Below are positions 37,817 through 47,712 of a DNA stretch of 64,000 nt, in pieces. Source of the DNA: Vagococcus silagei (GTDB lineage: Bacteria; Bacillota; Bacilli; Lactobacillales; Vagococcaceae); contig NZ_SDGV01000018.1 of the NCBI RefSeq assembly GCF_004795745.1, positions 1 through 64,000 of the forward strand. Direction: 5' to 3'. The position numbers and the translations under genes are program-made. The notes under the pieces were generated by a model. That model saw only the letters and a list, made by a program, of their open reading frames with translations. It ran no database searches and was not told the origin of the DNA. Every line of letters begins with the position of its first letter. Position 1 is the first letter of the stretch.

Positions 37817-40800
37817 GGTCATCCTCCTCACTTTGTTTTTCACCTATTACTTCTTCTTTTGTTACTTTATTTAATCGATGGTATTGATTATCCTTTAACA
37901 TGACATCAAATTGACAAACGCTACGATAAGGACAATAGGTACACGCCACACGTTGTTGGTCCTTATAAGCCGGATTTAATTTGGTTGAACCACTAAAGAT
38001 AGCTTCACCAGCTTCTCTAAATTTATTTTCATTATCTTTTAGAAGCCAATCAAGTTCCTCATTAGAATAATAATTAGTTGAACGTATAGCCTCTGATTTC
38101 AATTTTTTATATGGATAAACAAGCGAAGAGTCACCTGGTTCCACACTACGATCTAATTGTGTCACCATTGATTCGTCATCAACTAGTAATCCATCTAGTC
38201 GAAATTCTTTCAGCATCTCGTCTGCCAAGACTTCTTCATCTTTAGCAGTCACACCTGTTAAAACAGGGTTTTGAACATGTAGATAAAAAGCCCCTGCCGC
38301 TTTGGCATCTGCATTTTTAACTAGTTTTTCAGCATTACGTAAGGCCACATTCAAATAAGTGATCATTTGTAAGGCAAGACCGTAATAGGCATCGACAAAA
38401 TTAAACTGATGCTTACTAGATTTATAATCGATTACTGATAAATAATCATCTTGACCAACTTTCATCGCATCTATGCGGTCAATTTTTCCGCGCACTTTTA
38501 ATTTTTTCTGATTTTGTAAATCAAAATTAAAACCAGCAATGCCGATTTTTTCCCAAGCTTCACCGAATAACAATTCCGTTTGAATGGTCGTCATCCCACT
38601 ACGCTCACTTTGACGTCGTAACGACCAACTCACACGGTGAATTGTTTTCTCCAATTGATACTTAATATAAGCCATACGCGCACTAGTATCTAAAATGCTA
38701 AATCGATGATCGTCCAAAGTGGTTCTCAAAACACGATCGGCTAATTCTTTAACTTCAGCCTCACTTAAGTCTGAAAGCTGTAATTTCGATTGAATGAGTG
38801 ATTTGAAGAAAGCATCTAACACTTCATGATAAAAATCCCCTGCAGCTGCTGGTGACAATTCATATACACTTCGTTCTTTCAAATGTAAACCATGTTGTAG
38901 AAAATAACGATATTGACAATTATAAAAGCCTTCAATCGTTGAAATCGAAGCATGAAGCGTATCGCCATAAAGTGCTTCAACAGATGCTTCATTTAGGTTT
39001 TCTGGCGTATTCAGATACGTTAAACTGTCTAAAACGCGGGCTGTTCTTAACGGTAAGAACTTATGCAAACGTTTCTCTAACTGTTGCCAGAGCCATGATA
39101 ATGGTAAATTTTCTTCCACCAGTCGCTGTTTCAGACTAATAAAATCCCGTAATACCATCTCATTCGTTGAGAAATGGGCCAGCTGGTCTAATGATTTTAG
39201 ACTTGGAGCAGTAGACCATTCTTCAATTTCTAACCCTAATTTTTGCGTTAAAAGTGTTAAATAATGCGAAGCTTTCAAATCCTTAACTTGATCAATTTGA
39301 CGTGGATATGTCAATAAAACTTGATCTGTTGCGGATAATAATGCCAAATAAAAAACATAGGGTTCACGTAGATAATCAGTTCGTGCATCCTTTTTTAGAA
39401 ATTTATCAGCCATTAAATAATCCCGAAAAACAGAACGCTCTTCATCAGAAAGAAGCGACTTATTCTCAACTTTTTGGGGAAATTGTTGATCAGTCACACC
39501 AATGATAATGGTGACTTTCTTTTTCTCTGCCTGAACAAAGTCAATAGATGAGACCATCAGTTGATCAACAGTTGCAGGTACCTTTCGGAATGTCACCCCC
39601 TCAAGTCCACTTAAAAGCGTTTGTTCAAAGCTCTCAAAATCAAAGGTTTGCTCGCCCAATAACTCGACAAACTCGTCCAATAAATTCATCAATTCTTGCC
39701 AAATATGTTCATGGTTCTTAGCTGCCACTAAGTCGCCAGCTTCAATCGCTTGATTTCTCATTTGCCGTAATTGATAAGAGACACCTGAACTTTCCAAAAA
39801 TGAGTAAAAAAGTTGACAGGCTTCTGCATAAGTTATTGCTTTTTCAAAGTTACTAAAAAACACTGGAATTTGCGTCCGAATATCTCGTCTAACTTCATTA
39901 GATACTCTTTGCATCATCGCATCATGCGAGGACTCATCCTCATCAATCGCGTGATACGTATAATATTTCCAGTCCTCTTCTCTTAACCAATCATAACCTT
40001 TAAATCCACTGGCTAATACCACATTTTCTGTATAATCAACAGCTTTTCGATAATCTTGTTGTGCTTGTTCCCATTCTGCCAAGCTTTGACTTTCATCGAC
40101 ATCAGGATTAAATAATTCCGTTCTCAAAAAACGCATCAGATCATGATGATGATAATAGTTACTTTTCAAACGAAAGAGTGTTGTCACCCATTCAATTAAC
40201 GGATGATGCTTCATTTGACTTTCTTCATTCAAGTAGAAAGGAATATCATTGCGCTTAAACACCGGCTCAATAATTTTTTGATATTTAGGTAGGTCACGTG
40301 TCAGCACTAAAATATCGCGATAACGATAATTTTTAGTTGCTACCAATTGCCGAATATATTTAGCAACTCGAACAACCTCACCATATGGATCTTCACAAGC
40401 ACGAATCAGCAAATGTTCCTTTTCAAGTGGATATGTATCATGGGTAACGGTTAATTTCTGACTGTCCTGCCATGCTTCATCTATTTTCAATAAGTTTTCC
40501 GTTGTTTCAGTTTGTAGCAACACATCTGACATCACTGGCACACGATTTTGTGTTGCTAAGGTATATAACTCAAAATAAACCTTTCCAGGATGATAAAATA
40601 AATCAAAAGGTTCTGGTGGATTTAGCGGATAAGCTTGATTTAAAACCAAACTCACTTTCATCTCACCACCAACTTTAGCAAGGACTTCTAATAATTGTTT
40701 CTCAACAGCTGTTAAACTTGAAAAACCTGAGATGATAAACATCACATTTTTTAAATTTTTAGTGCTTAAATAGCTGGCTAACCGTAATTTAATATCCTCT

Positions 40801-41366
40801 GTTTCACCATTAGCAGAAGCTATTTCTTCCAAGTACGCACGGTAAATTAAATTAAGTTCTGCAAGTTTTTCAACTGCGTCAGATTCTTTTTGATCCACAC
40901 GTAACTGCGTCACAACATGTTCAAAATCCAGGACAGTAATATCTCCCAACTGGAACTCGTCAAATATTTCGATAAGTTGTTGAATGAATCCTGCTTTATT
41001 TAATTCATAGCGATATATTTGGATGTCATCCTCACAAGTTAATAATGCTTGTTTCAAGAGCATTTGCTTACCTGCATCAGATAGTTGTCTTTTTTGATAA
41101 TCTTCCGTATATTGCATAAAATACCATGCTAAACGCGAAAATGAAAATACCTGAAGACGAGTGCTCGCGATATTTGCAAACTGACTTGTTGTTTCAGAAT
41201 GTCGTAGTTGATTCAGAACACTTACTTCCGTTTCAAATTTAACGTGGTTAGGCACAACATAAAACACTTCATGCTCGGAAGATGCTACTAACCAATTCTG
41301 TGCGTATTCCAATATACACCCGGCATGATTTTCCTTTGCAGAACCGATAATAAACTGGATACTCAT
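37794..41366 (-). CDS. addB: ATP-dependent helicase/nuclease subunit B (AddB/RexB)
   Basis: Partner of AddA in double-strand break resection; 1,190 residues. The C-terminal nuclease has LSVIDYKSSKHQF. The iron-sulphur cysteines are one in YNCQYRYFL and three in ACTYCPYRSVCQFD, as in AddB. The N-terminal position of the Walker A motif reads GSAKENHAG, without the GKT of Bacillus AddB, so ATP binding by this subunit is probably lost, as in RexB-type proteins of lactic acid bacteria. First gene of the addBA pair, with a promoter at 41393-41420. Confidence 0.93.
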   Translation of the reverse strand: MSIQFIIGSAKENHAGCILEYAQNWLVASSEHEVFYVVPNHVKFETEVSVLNQLRHSETTSQFANIASTRLQVFSFSRLAWYFMQYTEDYQKRQLSDAGKQMLLKQALLTCEDDIQIYRYELNKAGFIQQLIEIFDEFQLGDITVLDFEHVVTQLRVDQKESDAVEKLAELNLIYRAYLEEIASANGETEDIKLRLASYLSTKNLKNVMFIISGFSSLTAVEKQLLEVLAKVGGEMKVSLVLNQAYPLNPPEPFDLFYHPGKVYFELYTLATQNRVPVMSDVLLQTETTENLLKIDEAWQDSQKLTVTHDTYPLEKEHLLIRACEDPYGEVVRVAKYIRQLVATKNYRYRDILVLTRDLPKYQKIIEPVFKRNDIPFYLNEESQMKHHPLIEWVTTLFRLKSNYYHHHDLMRFLRTELFNPDVDESQSLAEWEQAQQDYRKAVDYTENVVLASGFKGYDWLREEDWKYYTYHAIDEDESSHDAMMQRVSNEVRRDIRTQIPVFFSNFEKAITYAEACQLFYSFLESSGVSYQLRQMRNQAIEAGDLVAAKNHEHIWQELMNLLDEFVELLGEQTFDFESFEQTLLSGLEGVTFRKVPATVDQLMVSSIDFVQAEKKKVTIIIGVTDQQFPQKVENKSLLSDEERSVFRDYLMADKFLKKDARTDYLREPYVFYLALLSATDQVLLTYPRQIDQVKDLKASHYLTLLTQKLGLEIEEWSTAPSLKSLDQLAHFSTNEMVLRDFISLKQRLVEENLPLSWLWQQLEKRLHKFLPLRTARVLDSLTYLNTPENLNEASVEALYGDTLHASISTIEGFYNCQYRYFLQHGLHLKERSVYELSPAAAGDFYHEVLDAFFKSLIQSKLQLSDLSEAEVKELADRVLRTTLDDHRFSILDTSARMAYIKYQLEKTIHRVSWSLRRQSERSGMTTIQTELLFGEAWEKIGIAGFNFDLQNQKKLKVRGKIDRIDAMKVGQDDYLSVIDYKSSKHQFNFVDAYYGLALQMITYLNVALRNAEKLVKNADAKAAGAFYLHVQNPVLTGVTAKDEEVLADEMLKEFRLDGLLVDDESMVTQLDRSVEPGDSSLVYPYKKLKSEAIRSTNYYSNEELDWLLKDNENKFREAGEAIFSGSTKLNPAYKDQQRVACTYCPYRSVCQFDVMLKDNQYHRLNKVTKEEVIGEKQSEEDDHGPANKA

Positions 41367-41392
41367 TTTTTCGCCTCATTTCTTTCATGATA

Positions 41393-41420
41393 ATTGTAGC
41401 TTTAGTTTAACACAAATCAA
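41393..41420 (-). promoter_or_regulatory. addB promoter
   Basis: On the minus strand TTGATT, a 16-base spacer and TACAAT, about 27 bases before the addB ATG and after the upstream lepB terminator. Confidence 0.6.
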
Positions 41421-41444
41421 GACAAGACTTTTCAAAATGAAGCC

Positions 41445-41476
41445 AAAAAAAGAGTTCGCCACAAGACGAACTCTAT
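41445..41476 (-). terminator. Terminator of the lepB pair
   Basis: GAGTTCG / CGAACTC stem followed on the minus strand by TTTTTTT, just after the second lepB stop. Confidence 0.88.
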
Positions 41477-41480
41477 TTGT

Positions 41481-42050
41481 TTATTTAACTGTACCAAACT
41501 TACTGAACGGCCAAAATGAGAATTTCGCTTCACCAATCAGGTCTGATTCATTAATAAAACCAACTGCTGGATTGCGACTATCATTTGAATTTTGACGATT
41601 GTCCCCCATCACAAAAAAGGTTCCTTCTGGCACTTTCATTTGCCCACTCACTTCTTCCATTTGAAAATCTTTAGTTACTGGAAATCCTTCTGGCAACATG
41701 ACTTCGTCATCTTCAGAAAGTTTTTTTGTTTCATTCAAGTAAGGTTCTTTCACTTCTTTTTTATTTACCAGTAATTTATCATCTTTAAATTCAATTGTAT
41801 CTCCTGGTACACCAATCACGCGTTTCACATATTTTTTATTGGGTTGATCCGGTGCCGGGAACGTTACTACATCAGCACGTTCAATTTTTGATCGTTTCAA
41901 AACTATCATGCGTTCTCCGTCGACTAAACTTGGATTCATTGAATCCCCTCTAACAGTTACCGGTGTAAAAACAAAAACACGTAATGTCACAAGCACTAAT
42001 GCAAGACAAACATACCAAATCAGGTCTTTCATCCATGGTTTCAAATTCAT
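41481..42050 (-). CDS. lepB: Signal peptidase I (downstream copy)
   Basis: A membrane-bound serine protease that removes Sec signal peptides. One N-terminal membrane helix (about 10-30) is followed by GDSMNPSL (catalytic Ser), KKYVKRVIGVPGD (catalytic Lys) and FVMGDNRQNSNDSR. The frame opens at 42074, but ATG 42050 (MNLKPWMKD) matches the start of the neighbouring copy and is preceded by GGAGG; 189 residues. It closely resembles the upstream copy throughout, so the pair arose by tandem duplication. Confidence 0.94.
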   Translation of the reverse strand: MNLKPWMKDLIWYVCLALVLVTLRVFVFTPVTVRGDSMNPSLVDGERMIVLKRSKIERADVVTFPAPDQPNKKYVKRVIGVPGDTIEFKDDKLLVNKKEVKEPYLNETKKLSEDDEVMLPEGFPVTKDFQMEEVSGQMKVPEGTFFVMGDNRQNSNDSRNPAVGFINESDLIGEAKFSFWPFSKFGTVK

Positions 42051-42139
42051 TATGTTCTTCCCTCCATCCATCAATTACAAAACAAAAGTTGCGTTACCTA
42101 AAAACGACTTAATTAATGCTCGCAACTCTTAAAACTATC

Positions 42140-42697
42140 CTATTTAACTAAGCCCATCTTATTAATTGGCCAAAACGAAATCCAAACATCTCCTAAAACA
42201 GTCTCTTCGTCTATAAAGCCAATCATGCGGCTATCTTTCGAATTTTGTCGATTATCTCCCATGACAAAAAAGTGACCTTCTGGAACCTTTTCACTACCTG
42301 TTACCTCCGACATTTTAAAGTCTTTGGTCATTGGTAAACCTTCAGGTAATAACGGTGAACCTGCATCTTCTTTAATTTCTTTCAAGTATGGTTCATCATA
42401 TTTTTTGCCATTTATTTTTAACTGATCATTCTCAAATTCAATTGTATCTCCTGGCATGCCAATCACGCGCTTAATATATTTCTTCCCGGGATCATCAGGT
42501 GCTGGAAAGGTAATAATATCAAACCGTTTAATTTTACTTTGTTTTAAACTGATGACACGTTCGCGATCCACCAAAGTCGGATTCATTGAATCTCCTGAAA
42601 CGATCACAGACGTAAAAACAAAGACTTGTAAGAGGATTAAAACAATTACTAATCCCACATACCACAAGACATCTTTCATCCATGGTTTAGTATTCAT
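42140..42697 (-). CDS. lepB: Signal peptidase I (upstream copy)
   Basis: Same family and layout as the copy 90 bases downstream. It has membrane helix ~10-30, GDSMNPTL (Ser), KKYIKRVIGMPGD (Lys) and FVMGDNRQNSKDSR, with 185 residues starting MNTKPWMKD. Both copies keep all catalytic residues, so they may split substrates or conditions. A third, unrelated-type signal peptidase (SipW-like) is at 62.5-63.3 kb. Confidence 0.94.
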   Translation of the reverse strand: MNTKPWMKDVLWYVGLVIVLILLQVFVFTSVIVSGDSMNPTLVDRERVISLKQSKIKRFDIITFPAPDDPGKKYIKRVIGMPGDTIEFENDQLKINGKKYDEPYLKEIKEDAGSPLLPEGLPMTKDFKMSEVTGSEKVPEGHFFVMGDNRQNSKDSRMIGFIDEETVLGDVWISFWPINKMGLVK

Positions 42698-42891
42698 ATT
42701 TAATTTTCACCTTCAATTCATAATAGATTAATTCTACCATATCGATTAATTTCTGAACAGTTTATCTTATTTTATTCTATAAATTAAAATAATTTCTTCA
42801 TGAATTGAGTTTAGTTGAAAAAAGTGAACGGAAATACGTCTATTTTATGTTATAGTTCTCTATAGATTACTTTTTAGAAAGGAGAATTTTT

Positions 42892-44223
42892 ATCGAACAG
42901 AAAAAATATGGCTTGTGGACCGCAACTTCAATGATTGTCGGCATCTGCGTGGGGTCGGGGATATTTTTTAAAGTTGATGATATCCTAAAATATACTGGAG
43001 GCAGTGTTAAACTAGGGGTCCTTGTTTTTATCATTGGTGCCTTTAGTATCATCTTTGGTAGTCTTTCACTAACCAATCTTGAAGCCATGACTGATAATAC
43101 AGGTGGCATGGTTGCGTACTTTGAAGATTTCTTTAATAAAAAAATCGCCAGTGGCTTCGGATGGTACCAAACCTTCCTCTATTTTCCAACAGTTATTGCG
43201 GTTGTTTCTTGGGTTTCTGGCATTTATACAATTTTATTGTTTGAACTTCCCAATACGCTCAATTGGCAAATTGCTATCGGCTTAGTTTATCTCTTAACTT
43301 TTTATGCCATTAATATTCTCTCAAAAACAATTGGTGGCCATTTTCAAGTGGTCTCATCAATCATTAAACTAATTCCATTGTTAGGTGTCGGCATCGTAGC
43401 ATTCTTTTGGCATCAAGCTGCGCCAAGTGTACCGCAAGATATTCCGATTCAACATACTTCTAACGTTGGGTTTGGCTGGTTAGCAGCCCTTGCTCCAATG
43501 GCCTTCTCATTTGATGGTTGGCCAATAGCACTAAGTATTTCAAATGAAGTTAAAGATAGTAAAAAAACAATGCCAAAAGCACTTATTTTAGGGCCTCTCA
43601 TCGTCTTAATTGTCTATCTTTCTTACTTTTTAGGCATGACACACATCCTTGGTTCTGAATATATTCTTTCAGTTGGTGATGGTGCCGTGACAAAAATTGG
43701 TGAACTTCTCTTAGGTCGCAGTGGTGAAAAAATTCTACTTTTCTTTGTCTTGATTTCAGTTTTAGGTGTCGTTAATGGTGTTATTTTAGCTCATTTAAGA
43801 ATGCCAAAAGCACTCATGACAAAACAAATGTTGCCCGTTAAACAATCAAAAACTAAAAATCCAAAAGCTTTCGAGTTACATTCGGCTTTAATTAGTTTTT
43901 TAGTTACCATTAGCTGGTATGTGATTCATTATTTCACGCAAAAATTTGGTATTTTGCCAATGGGTGATATTAGCGAAATTGCTGTTGTATTCGGTTATTG
44001 TTTCTACATTACTCTTTATATTAAAGTCTTTAAAATGTATCGTAACCAAGAAATTCATCATCGTTTCACAGGTCAAATTGCACCTGTTCTTGCTGTCTTT
44101 GGTGGATTAATTATTGTTTTAGGTGGATTCACAACGAGTCCGATTGGTTTACTCTTTTCATTTGCGATTTGTTCTCTGATTTACTTTGCAGGAATTAAGA
44201 GTTACCAAAAATTAAATGCGTAA
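42892..44223 (+). CDS. APC-family amino acid permease
   Basis: An integral membrane amino acid transporter with about 12 helices; conserved are TATSMIVGICVGSGIFFK (helix 1) and APMAFSFDGWPIALSISNEVKDSKKTMPKA. The start is odd. AAGGAG at 42878-42883 is followed seven to eight bases later by ATC (42892), in frame, giving a family-like N-terminus (IEQKKYGLWTATSM). The first conventional start is TTG 42913, with no SD and a truncated first segment. I use 42892 as the probable real start. A TGTTATAGT extended -10 lies at 42848-42856. The substrate is unknown. Confidence 0.85.
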   Translation: MEQKKYGLWTATSMIVGICVGSGIFFKVDDILKYTGGSVKLGVLVFIIGAFSIIFGSLSLTNLEAMTDNTGGMVAYFEDFFNKKIASGFGWYQTFLYFPTVIAVVSWVSGIYTILLFELPNTLNWQIAIGLVYLLTFYAINILSKTIGGHFQVVSSIIKLIPLLGVGIVAFFWHQAAPSVPQDIPIQHTSNVGFGWLAALAPMAFSFDGWPIALSISNEVKDSKKTMPKALILGPLIVLIVYLSYFLGMTHILGSEYILSVGDGAVTKIGELLLGRSGEKILLFFVLISVLGVVNGVILAHLRMPKALMTKQMLPVKQSKTKNPKAFELHSALISFLVTISWYVIHYFTQKFGILPMGDISEIAVVFGYCFYITLYIKVFKMYRNQEIHHRFTGQIAPVLAVFGGLIIVLGGFTTSPIGLLFSFAICSLIYFAGIKSYQKLNA

Positions 44224-44263
44224 AAAAAAATGCTGAAGCGAAAATTTTCGCTCAGCATTTTTT
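44223..44263. terminator. Bidirectional terminator between the permease and tkt
   Basis: AAATGCTGA.GCGAAAA pairs with TTTTCGC.TCAGCATTT, with A and T runs on either side, between convergent genes. Confidence 0.85.
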
Positions 44264-44275
44264 ATTTGTTTAATA

Positions 44276-46270
44276 TTATAATGATTTAAATGTTTTAACA
44301 ACATTTTCAACAGTGAAACCATAGTTTTCGATAACAGTATTTCCTGGTGCACTTGCACCAAATGTATCGATCCCCATTGCTTTTCCGTCAATACCAACGT
44401 AACGTTCCCAACCAAATGTTGCGCCCATTTCAATTGATACACGTTTTCTAACAGCTTTAGGTAAAACACTTTCTTGATAAGCTGCATCTTGTTTGTCGAA
44501 TAACATTGTTGATGGCATTGAAACGACAGACACATCAATACCCTCTTTTTTCAATTCTTTTTGAGCTTCCATTGCTAAGTTCACTTCAGAACCAGTTGCT
44601 ATTAAGATACCGTCAGCTGCGCTACCTGCTGCAGGTGATAATACATAAGCACCTTTTTCAAGTGAAGCATATGCTTTTTCTTTTGTTCCTTCTAAAACAG
44701 GAAGATTTTGTCTAGATAAAGCTAAAACAGTTGGCGTTTCAGTTGCAGTTGCAGCTAATTTCCATGCTGCTGACACTTCATTACCGTCAGCTGGACGAAT
44801 TAAGTTAACATTTGGTAAGCCACGTAAGCTTGATAATTGTTCAATCGGTTCATGTGTAGGTCCATCTTCACCAACAGCAATTGAATCATGCGTTAAGACA
44901 TAAGTCACTGGTGCATTTTGAATCGCAGCTAAACGAATGGCAGCTTTCAAGTAATCCACGAAAACGAAGAATGTTGCGCCATAAACTTTAGTACCACCAT
45001 GTAAAGCAATACCGTTCATTGCAGCAGCCATACCAAATTCACGAACACCAAACCAGATGTTTCGTCCTTCGTATTGACCAGGTTCAAAGTCTTTTTCTGC
45101 AGCCATCATTGTGTTGTTTGAAGAAGATAAGTCAGCTGATCCACCCCAAAGATTAGGCACGTTAGCACCTAAAGCTTGGATTGCTTCTTTACTTGTAATA
45201 CGACTTGCAGCACTTTCGCCAACTTCGTAAGACGGTAAAACTTCTTCTAGATCAACAGTAATTTCTTGATTGAAGCTTGCTTTGAATTGTTTTGCTAATT
45301 CAGGATAAGTTTTTTCATATTCAGCAAACACTTCATTCCACGCGTTTTCAGCTTGTTGTCCTTCTTTAATCATTGTTTCTTGGAAACGAGCCGCAACTTC
45401 TTCAGGAACAGTGAAATCAGGATATTCCCATCCGTAAACTGATTTCGCATGTTTGATTCCGTCAGCACCTAATGGCGCACCGTGAACTTTGTTTGTACCT
45501 TCGTTTGGCGCACCAAAACCGATAACAGTTTTGATTTCGATGATTGTTGGTTTATTAGTTTCAGCTTTTGCTTCATCAATAGCTTTAGAAATAGCTTCTA
45601 AATCATTACCATCTTTAACTAAAATATGTTGCCAACCAGTTGCTTCGAAACGCCCTTTAACGCTTTCGCTAAAGGCTTTGTCTAAAGGTCCATCTAAAGA
45701 AATATCATTTGAATCGTATAATACGATTAATTTGTCTAATTTCAAGTGACCAGCTAAGCTGACAGCTTCTTGAGAAATACCTTCCATTAAGTCACCATCG
45801 CCACAAAGAGCATATGTATAGTGGTCAACAATTTTTAAATTGTCTTTATTATAAGTTGCAGCAAGATGCGCTTCTGCCATTGCAAAACCAACACTCATTG
45901 CAATTCCTTGTCCAAGAGGACCTGTTGTTGCTTCAACACCATCAGTATGTCCCACTTCAGGGTGACCTGGTGTTAAGCTATCCCATTGACGGAATTGTTT
46001 TAATTCTGACATTGGTAAGTTATAGCCTGATAAGTGAAGTAAACTATATAACATAGAAGAACCATGTCCTGCAGAAAGAATGAAACGATCGCGGTCAACC
46101 CAATTTCTACCAGTTGATGGATTTACTTTCAAGTGTTTTGTCCATAAAGCATAAGCCATTGGTGCAGCACCTAATGGTAACCCTGGGTGTCCTGAGTTTG
46201 CTTTTTGAATCATATCCAAACTTAATGTACGTACTGTATTAACTCCTAATTGATCTGTTTTATCAAACAT
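44276..46270 (-). CDS. tkt: Transketolase
   Basis: A thiamine diphosphate enzyme that moves two-carbon units between pentose-phosphate and glycolytic sugars. It shows [19 protein letters not shown] near residue 25, the ThDP-binding GDGDLMEG...N motif, EAIQALG, and the central [20 protein letters not shown]. The frame opens at 46312, but ATG 46270 (MFDKTDQLG) is seven bases after AGGAGG, giving 664 residues. It follows the DUF896 (ynzC) gene, the same order as lexA...ynzC-tkt in B. subtilis, and has its own promoter. Confidence 0.97.
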   Translation of the reverse strand: MFDKTDQLGVNTVRTLSLDMIQKANSGHPGLPLGAAPMAYALWTKHLKVNPSTGRNWVDRDRFILSAGHGSSMLYSLLHLSGYNLPMSELKQFRQWDSLTPGHPEVGHTDGVEATTGPLGQGIAMSVGFAMAEAHLAATYNKDNLKIVDHYTYALCGDGDLMEGISQEAVSLAGHLKLDKLIVLYDSNDISLDGPLDKAFSESVKGRFEATGWQHILVKDGNDLEAISKAIDEAKAETNKPTIIEIKTVIGFGAPNEGTNKVHGAPLGADGIKHAKSVYGWEYPDFTVPEEVAARFQETMIKEGQQAENAWNEVFAEYEKTYPELAKQFKASFNQEITVDLEEVLPSYEVGESAASRITSKEAIQALGANVPNLWGGSADLSSSNNTMMAAEKDFEPGQYEGRNIWFGVREFGMAAAMNGIALHGGTKVYGATFFVFVDYLKAAIRLAAIQNAPVTYVLTHDSIAVGEDGPTHEPIEQLSSLRGLPNVNLIRPADGNEVSAAWKLAATATETPTVLALSRQNLPVLEGTKEKAYASLEKGAYVLSPAAGSAADGILIATGSEVNLAMEAQKELKKEGIDVSVVSMPSTMLFDKQDAAYQESVLPKAVRKRVSIEMGATFGWERYVGIDGKAMGIDTFGASAPGNTVIENYGFTVENVVKTFKSL

Positions 46271-46312
46271 ATAAAAGCCTCCTGTTTTTAGGTTTTTTTT
46301 ACCTTTATTCAT

Positions 46313-46341
46313 ATTCTACTCACTTTATTTGCCTTTTGCAA
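46313..46341 (-). promoter_or_regulatory. tkt promoter
   Basis: On the minus strand TTGCAA, a 17-base spacer and TAGAAT, about 43 bases before the tkt ATG. Confidence 0.65.
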
Positions 46342-46369
46342 GGCTTTTCATCAAAATAACGATACTTTT

Positions 46370-46615
46370 TTAACGCCCATGAATTCCTTTTTCTTTTTGG
46401 ATTTCTTTTAATTTATCAGGGGTTACATCCGTACCATCATCATCGACAACTTTCATTCCTTCTATATGATGACGCATCCCACTTCTAAAGTTTTTTAGAT
46501 ACTCTTCACGTAATTTTTTTTGTTCGTCTTGCTCAGATAAAGTTAAACCTTCACTAGTTTTAGCTTTTTTTGCAAGCGCATTAATTCGTTGCAATTTCTC
46601 TTTAGATAACATCAT
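46370..46615 (-). CDS. ynzC: DUF896 family protein (YnzC-like)
   Basis: A small cytosolic helical protein of about 81 residues. The N-terminal two-helix motif [21 protein letters not shown] and the conserved [17 protein letters not shown] are diagnostic. The frame opens at 46672, but the tandem ATGs at 46615/46612 follow AGGAGG and match family starts. In B. subtilis the homologue is in the SOS-induced yneA-yneB-ynzC unit; here it is divergent from lexA and shares the intergenic LexA box. Its function is unknown. Confidence 0.9.
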   Translation of the reverse strand: MMLSKEKLQRINALAKKAKTSEGLTLSEQDEQKKLREEYLKNFRSGMRHHIEGMKVVDDDGTDVTPDKLKEIQKEKGIHGR

Positions 46616-46688
46616 TAATTGCCTCCTAAATGGTCTTGAGCTAAGAATAACGCATCTACGCATAAAAAACAATTTTTTTATAAAAATG

Positions 46689-46728
46689 CGAACAAATGTT
46701 TGATATTGACTTTTTAGTATGCTATTAT
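46689..46728 (+). promoter_or_regulatory. lexA promoter with SOS (LexA) box
   Basis: CGAACAAATGTTTG (46689-46702) matches CGAAC-N4-GTTYG and overlaps the -35 TTGATA (46700-46705). A 17-base spacer and TATTAT with an upstream TG (46723-46728) follow. This indicates lexA autorepression. Confidence 0.8.
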
Positions 46729-46765
46729 GATTTTAAATAAAGTGATTCTAAGGAGGGCAAGATTC

Positions 46766-47386
46766 TTGGCAAAGAGACTATCTACAAGACAAATTGAAAT
46801 CTTAAGTTGCATCCATCATCATGTAACAGATAAAGGCTATCCACCTACTGTGAGAGAAATCTGTGAAACTGTCAATTTATCATCAACATCGACAGTCCAT
46901 GGACACCTTGCAAGATTAGAAAAGAAAGGCCTCATTCAGAGAGATCCAACTAAACCAAGGGCCTTAGAATTATCGCAAGAAGCGCTGGATATTATTGGCG
47001 TCAAACCTAATGTAATTCCATTACTAGGTGTGGTAACGGCTGGTGAACCTATTCTAGCTGTTGAAGATGCCTCTGATTTTTTCCCAATACCACCCCACTT
47101 AAAATATGAAGAGAATTCACTCTTTATGTTGACAATTCGTGGTGAAAGTATGATTAATGCAGGGATTTTTGATGGTGATCATGTCATTGTTCGTAAACAA
47201 TCAACAGCAAATAATGGCGATATTATTATTGCTATGACTGATGAAAATGAAGCAACCTGTAAACGATTCTTCAAAGAAAAATCATTCTATCGCTTACAAC
47301 CTGAAAACGATTCAATGGAACCTATTATCTTAAATAATGTTAGCATTTTAGGTAAAGTTGTTAGTTTATATCGAAGTAAAATATAG
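46766..47386 (+). CDS. lexA: SOS repressor LexA
   Basis: A transcriptional repressor of DNA-damage genes that self-cleaves when RecA filaments form. The winged-helix DNA-binding domain covers about 1-65 ([25 protein letters not shown]). The cleavage site Ala92-Gly93 (VTAGEP) and catalytic pair Ser128 (GESMINAG) and Lys166 (TCKRFF) are intact. The frame opens at 46727, but the TTG at 46766 is nine bases after AGGAGG and gives (M)AKRLSTRQ, 206 residues, the normal length. A LexA box overlaps its promoter. Confidence 0.96.
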   Translation: MAKRLSTRQIEILSCIHHHVTDKGYPPTVREICETVNLSSTSTVHGHLARLEKKGLIQRDPTKPRALELSQEALDIIGVKPNVIPLLGVVTAGEPILAVEDASDFFPIPPHLKYEENSLFMLTIRGESMINAGIFDGDHVIVRKQSTANNGDIIIAMTDENEATCKRFFKEKSFYRLQPENDSMEPIILNNVSILGKVVSLYRSKI

Positions 47387-47419
47387 AGCTCACTGCTTTA
47401 TATTTTTTTACTCAAGAAA

Positions 47420-47433
47420 AGAACGTACGTTCG
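47420..47433 (+). promoter_or_regulatory. Second LexA box, before a small membrane protein
   Basis: AGAACGTACGTTCG: nine of ten conserved positions of CGAAC-N4-GTTCG (A for the first C). It lies between the lexA stop and the 58-residue ORF, 27 bases upstream of its ATG. Confidence 0.65.
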
Positions 47434-47460
47434 CATCTGTTTAAATTAGGAGGACTTTTT

Positions 47461-47637
47461 ATGTATACTGTAAGATTATCAGCACTATTATTAATTGTTT
47501 TGACACTTGGGATTTTACTTGGTTTCTTAGGCTGGAAAGTTGCTTTAACTGTTCTTGTTCCATTAATTTTTGTTTGGTTAATGAACTGGGATGAAAAATC
47601 ATACCTTAAACAACAACACGAACATCATTACTATTAA
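47461..47637 (+). CDS. Small membrane protein, probably SOS-regulated
   Basis: Fifty-eight residues, too short for many gene callers. It has TAGGAGG seven bases before the ATG. Residues 3-45 form one long or two close hydrophobic segments (LSALLLIVLTLGILLGFLGW, then VALTVLVPLIFVWLMNW), followed by a charged, His-rich tail (EKSYLKQQHEHHYY). A LexA box just upstream suggests DNA-damage induction. In B. subtilis the SOS division inhibitor YneA sits at this locus; this protein has no LysM domain and is not YneA. A role as an SOS membrane peptide is an inference. Confidence 0.72.
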   Translation: MYTVRLSALLLIVLTLGILLGFLGWKVALTVLVPLIFVWLMNWDEKSYLKQQHEHHYY

Positions 47638-47712
47638 ATCGCCACTTGTGTTTTCACTTAAAATCTTCTAATCTTAACTTACTCAAAGTAAATATAAAGG
47701 AGATTCTATAGT

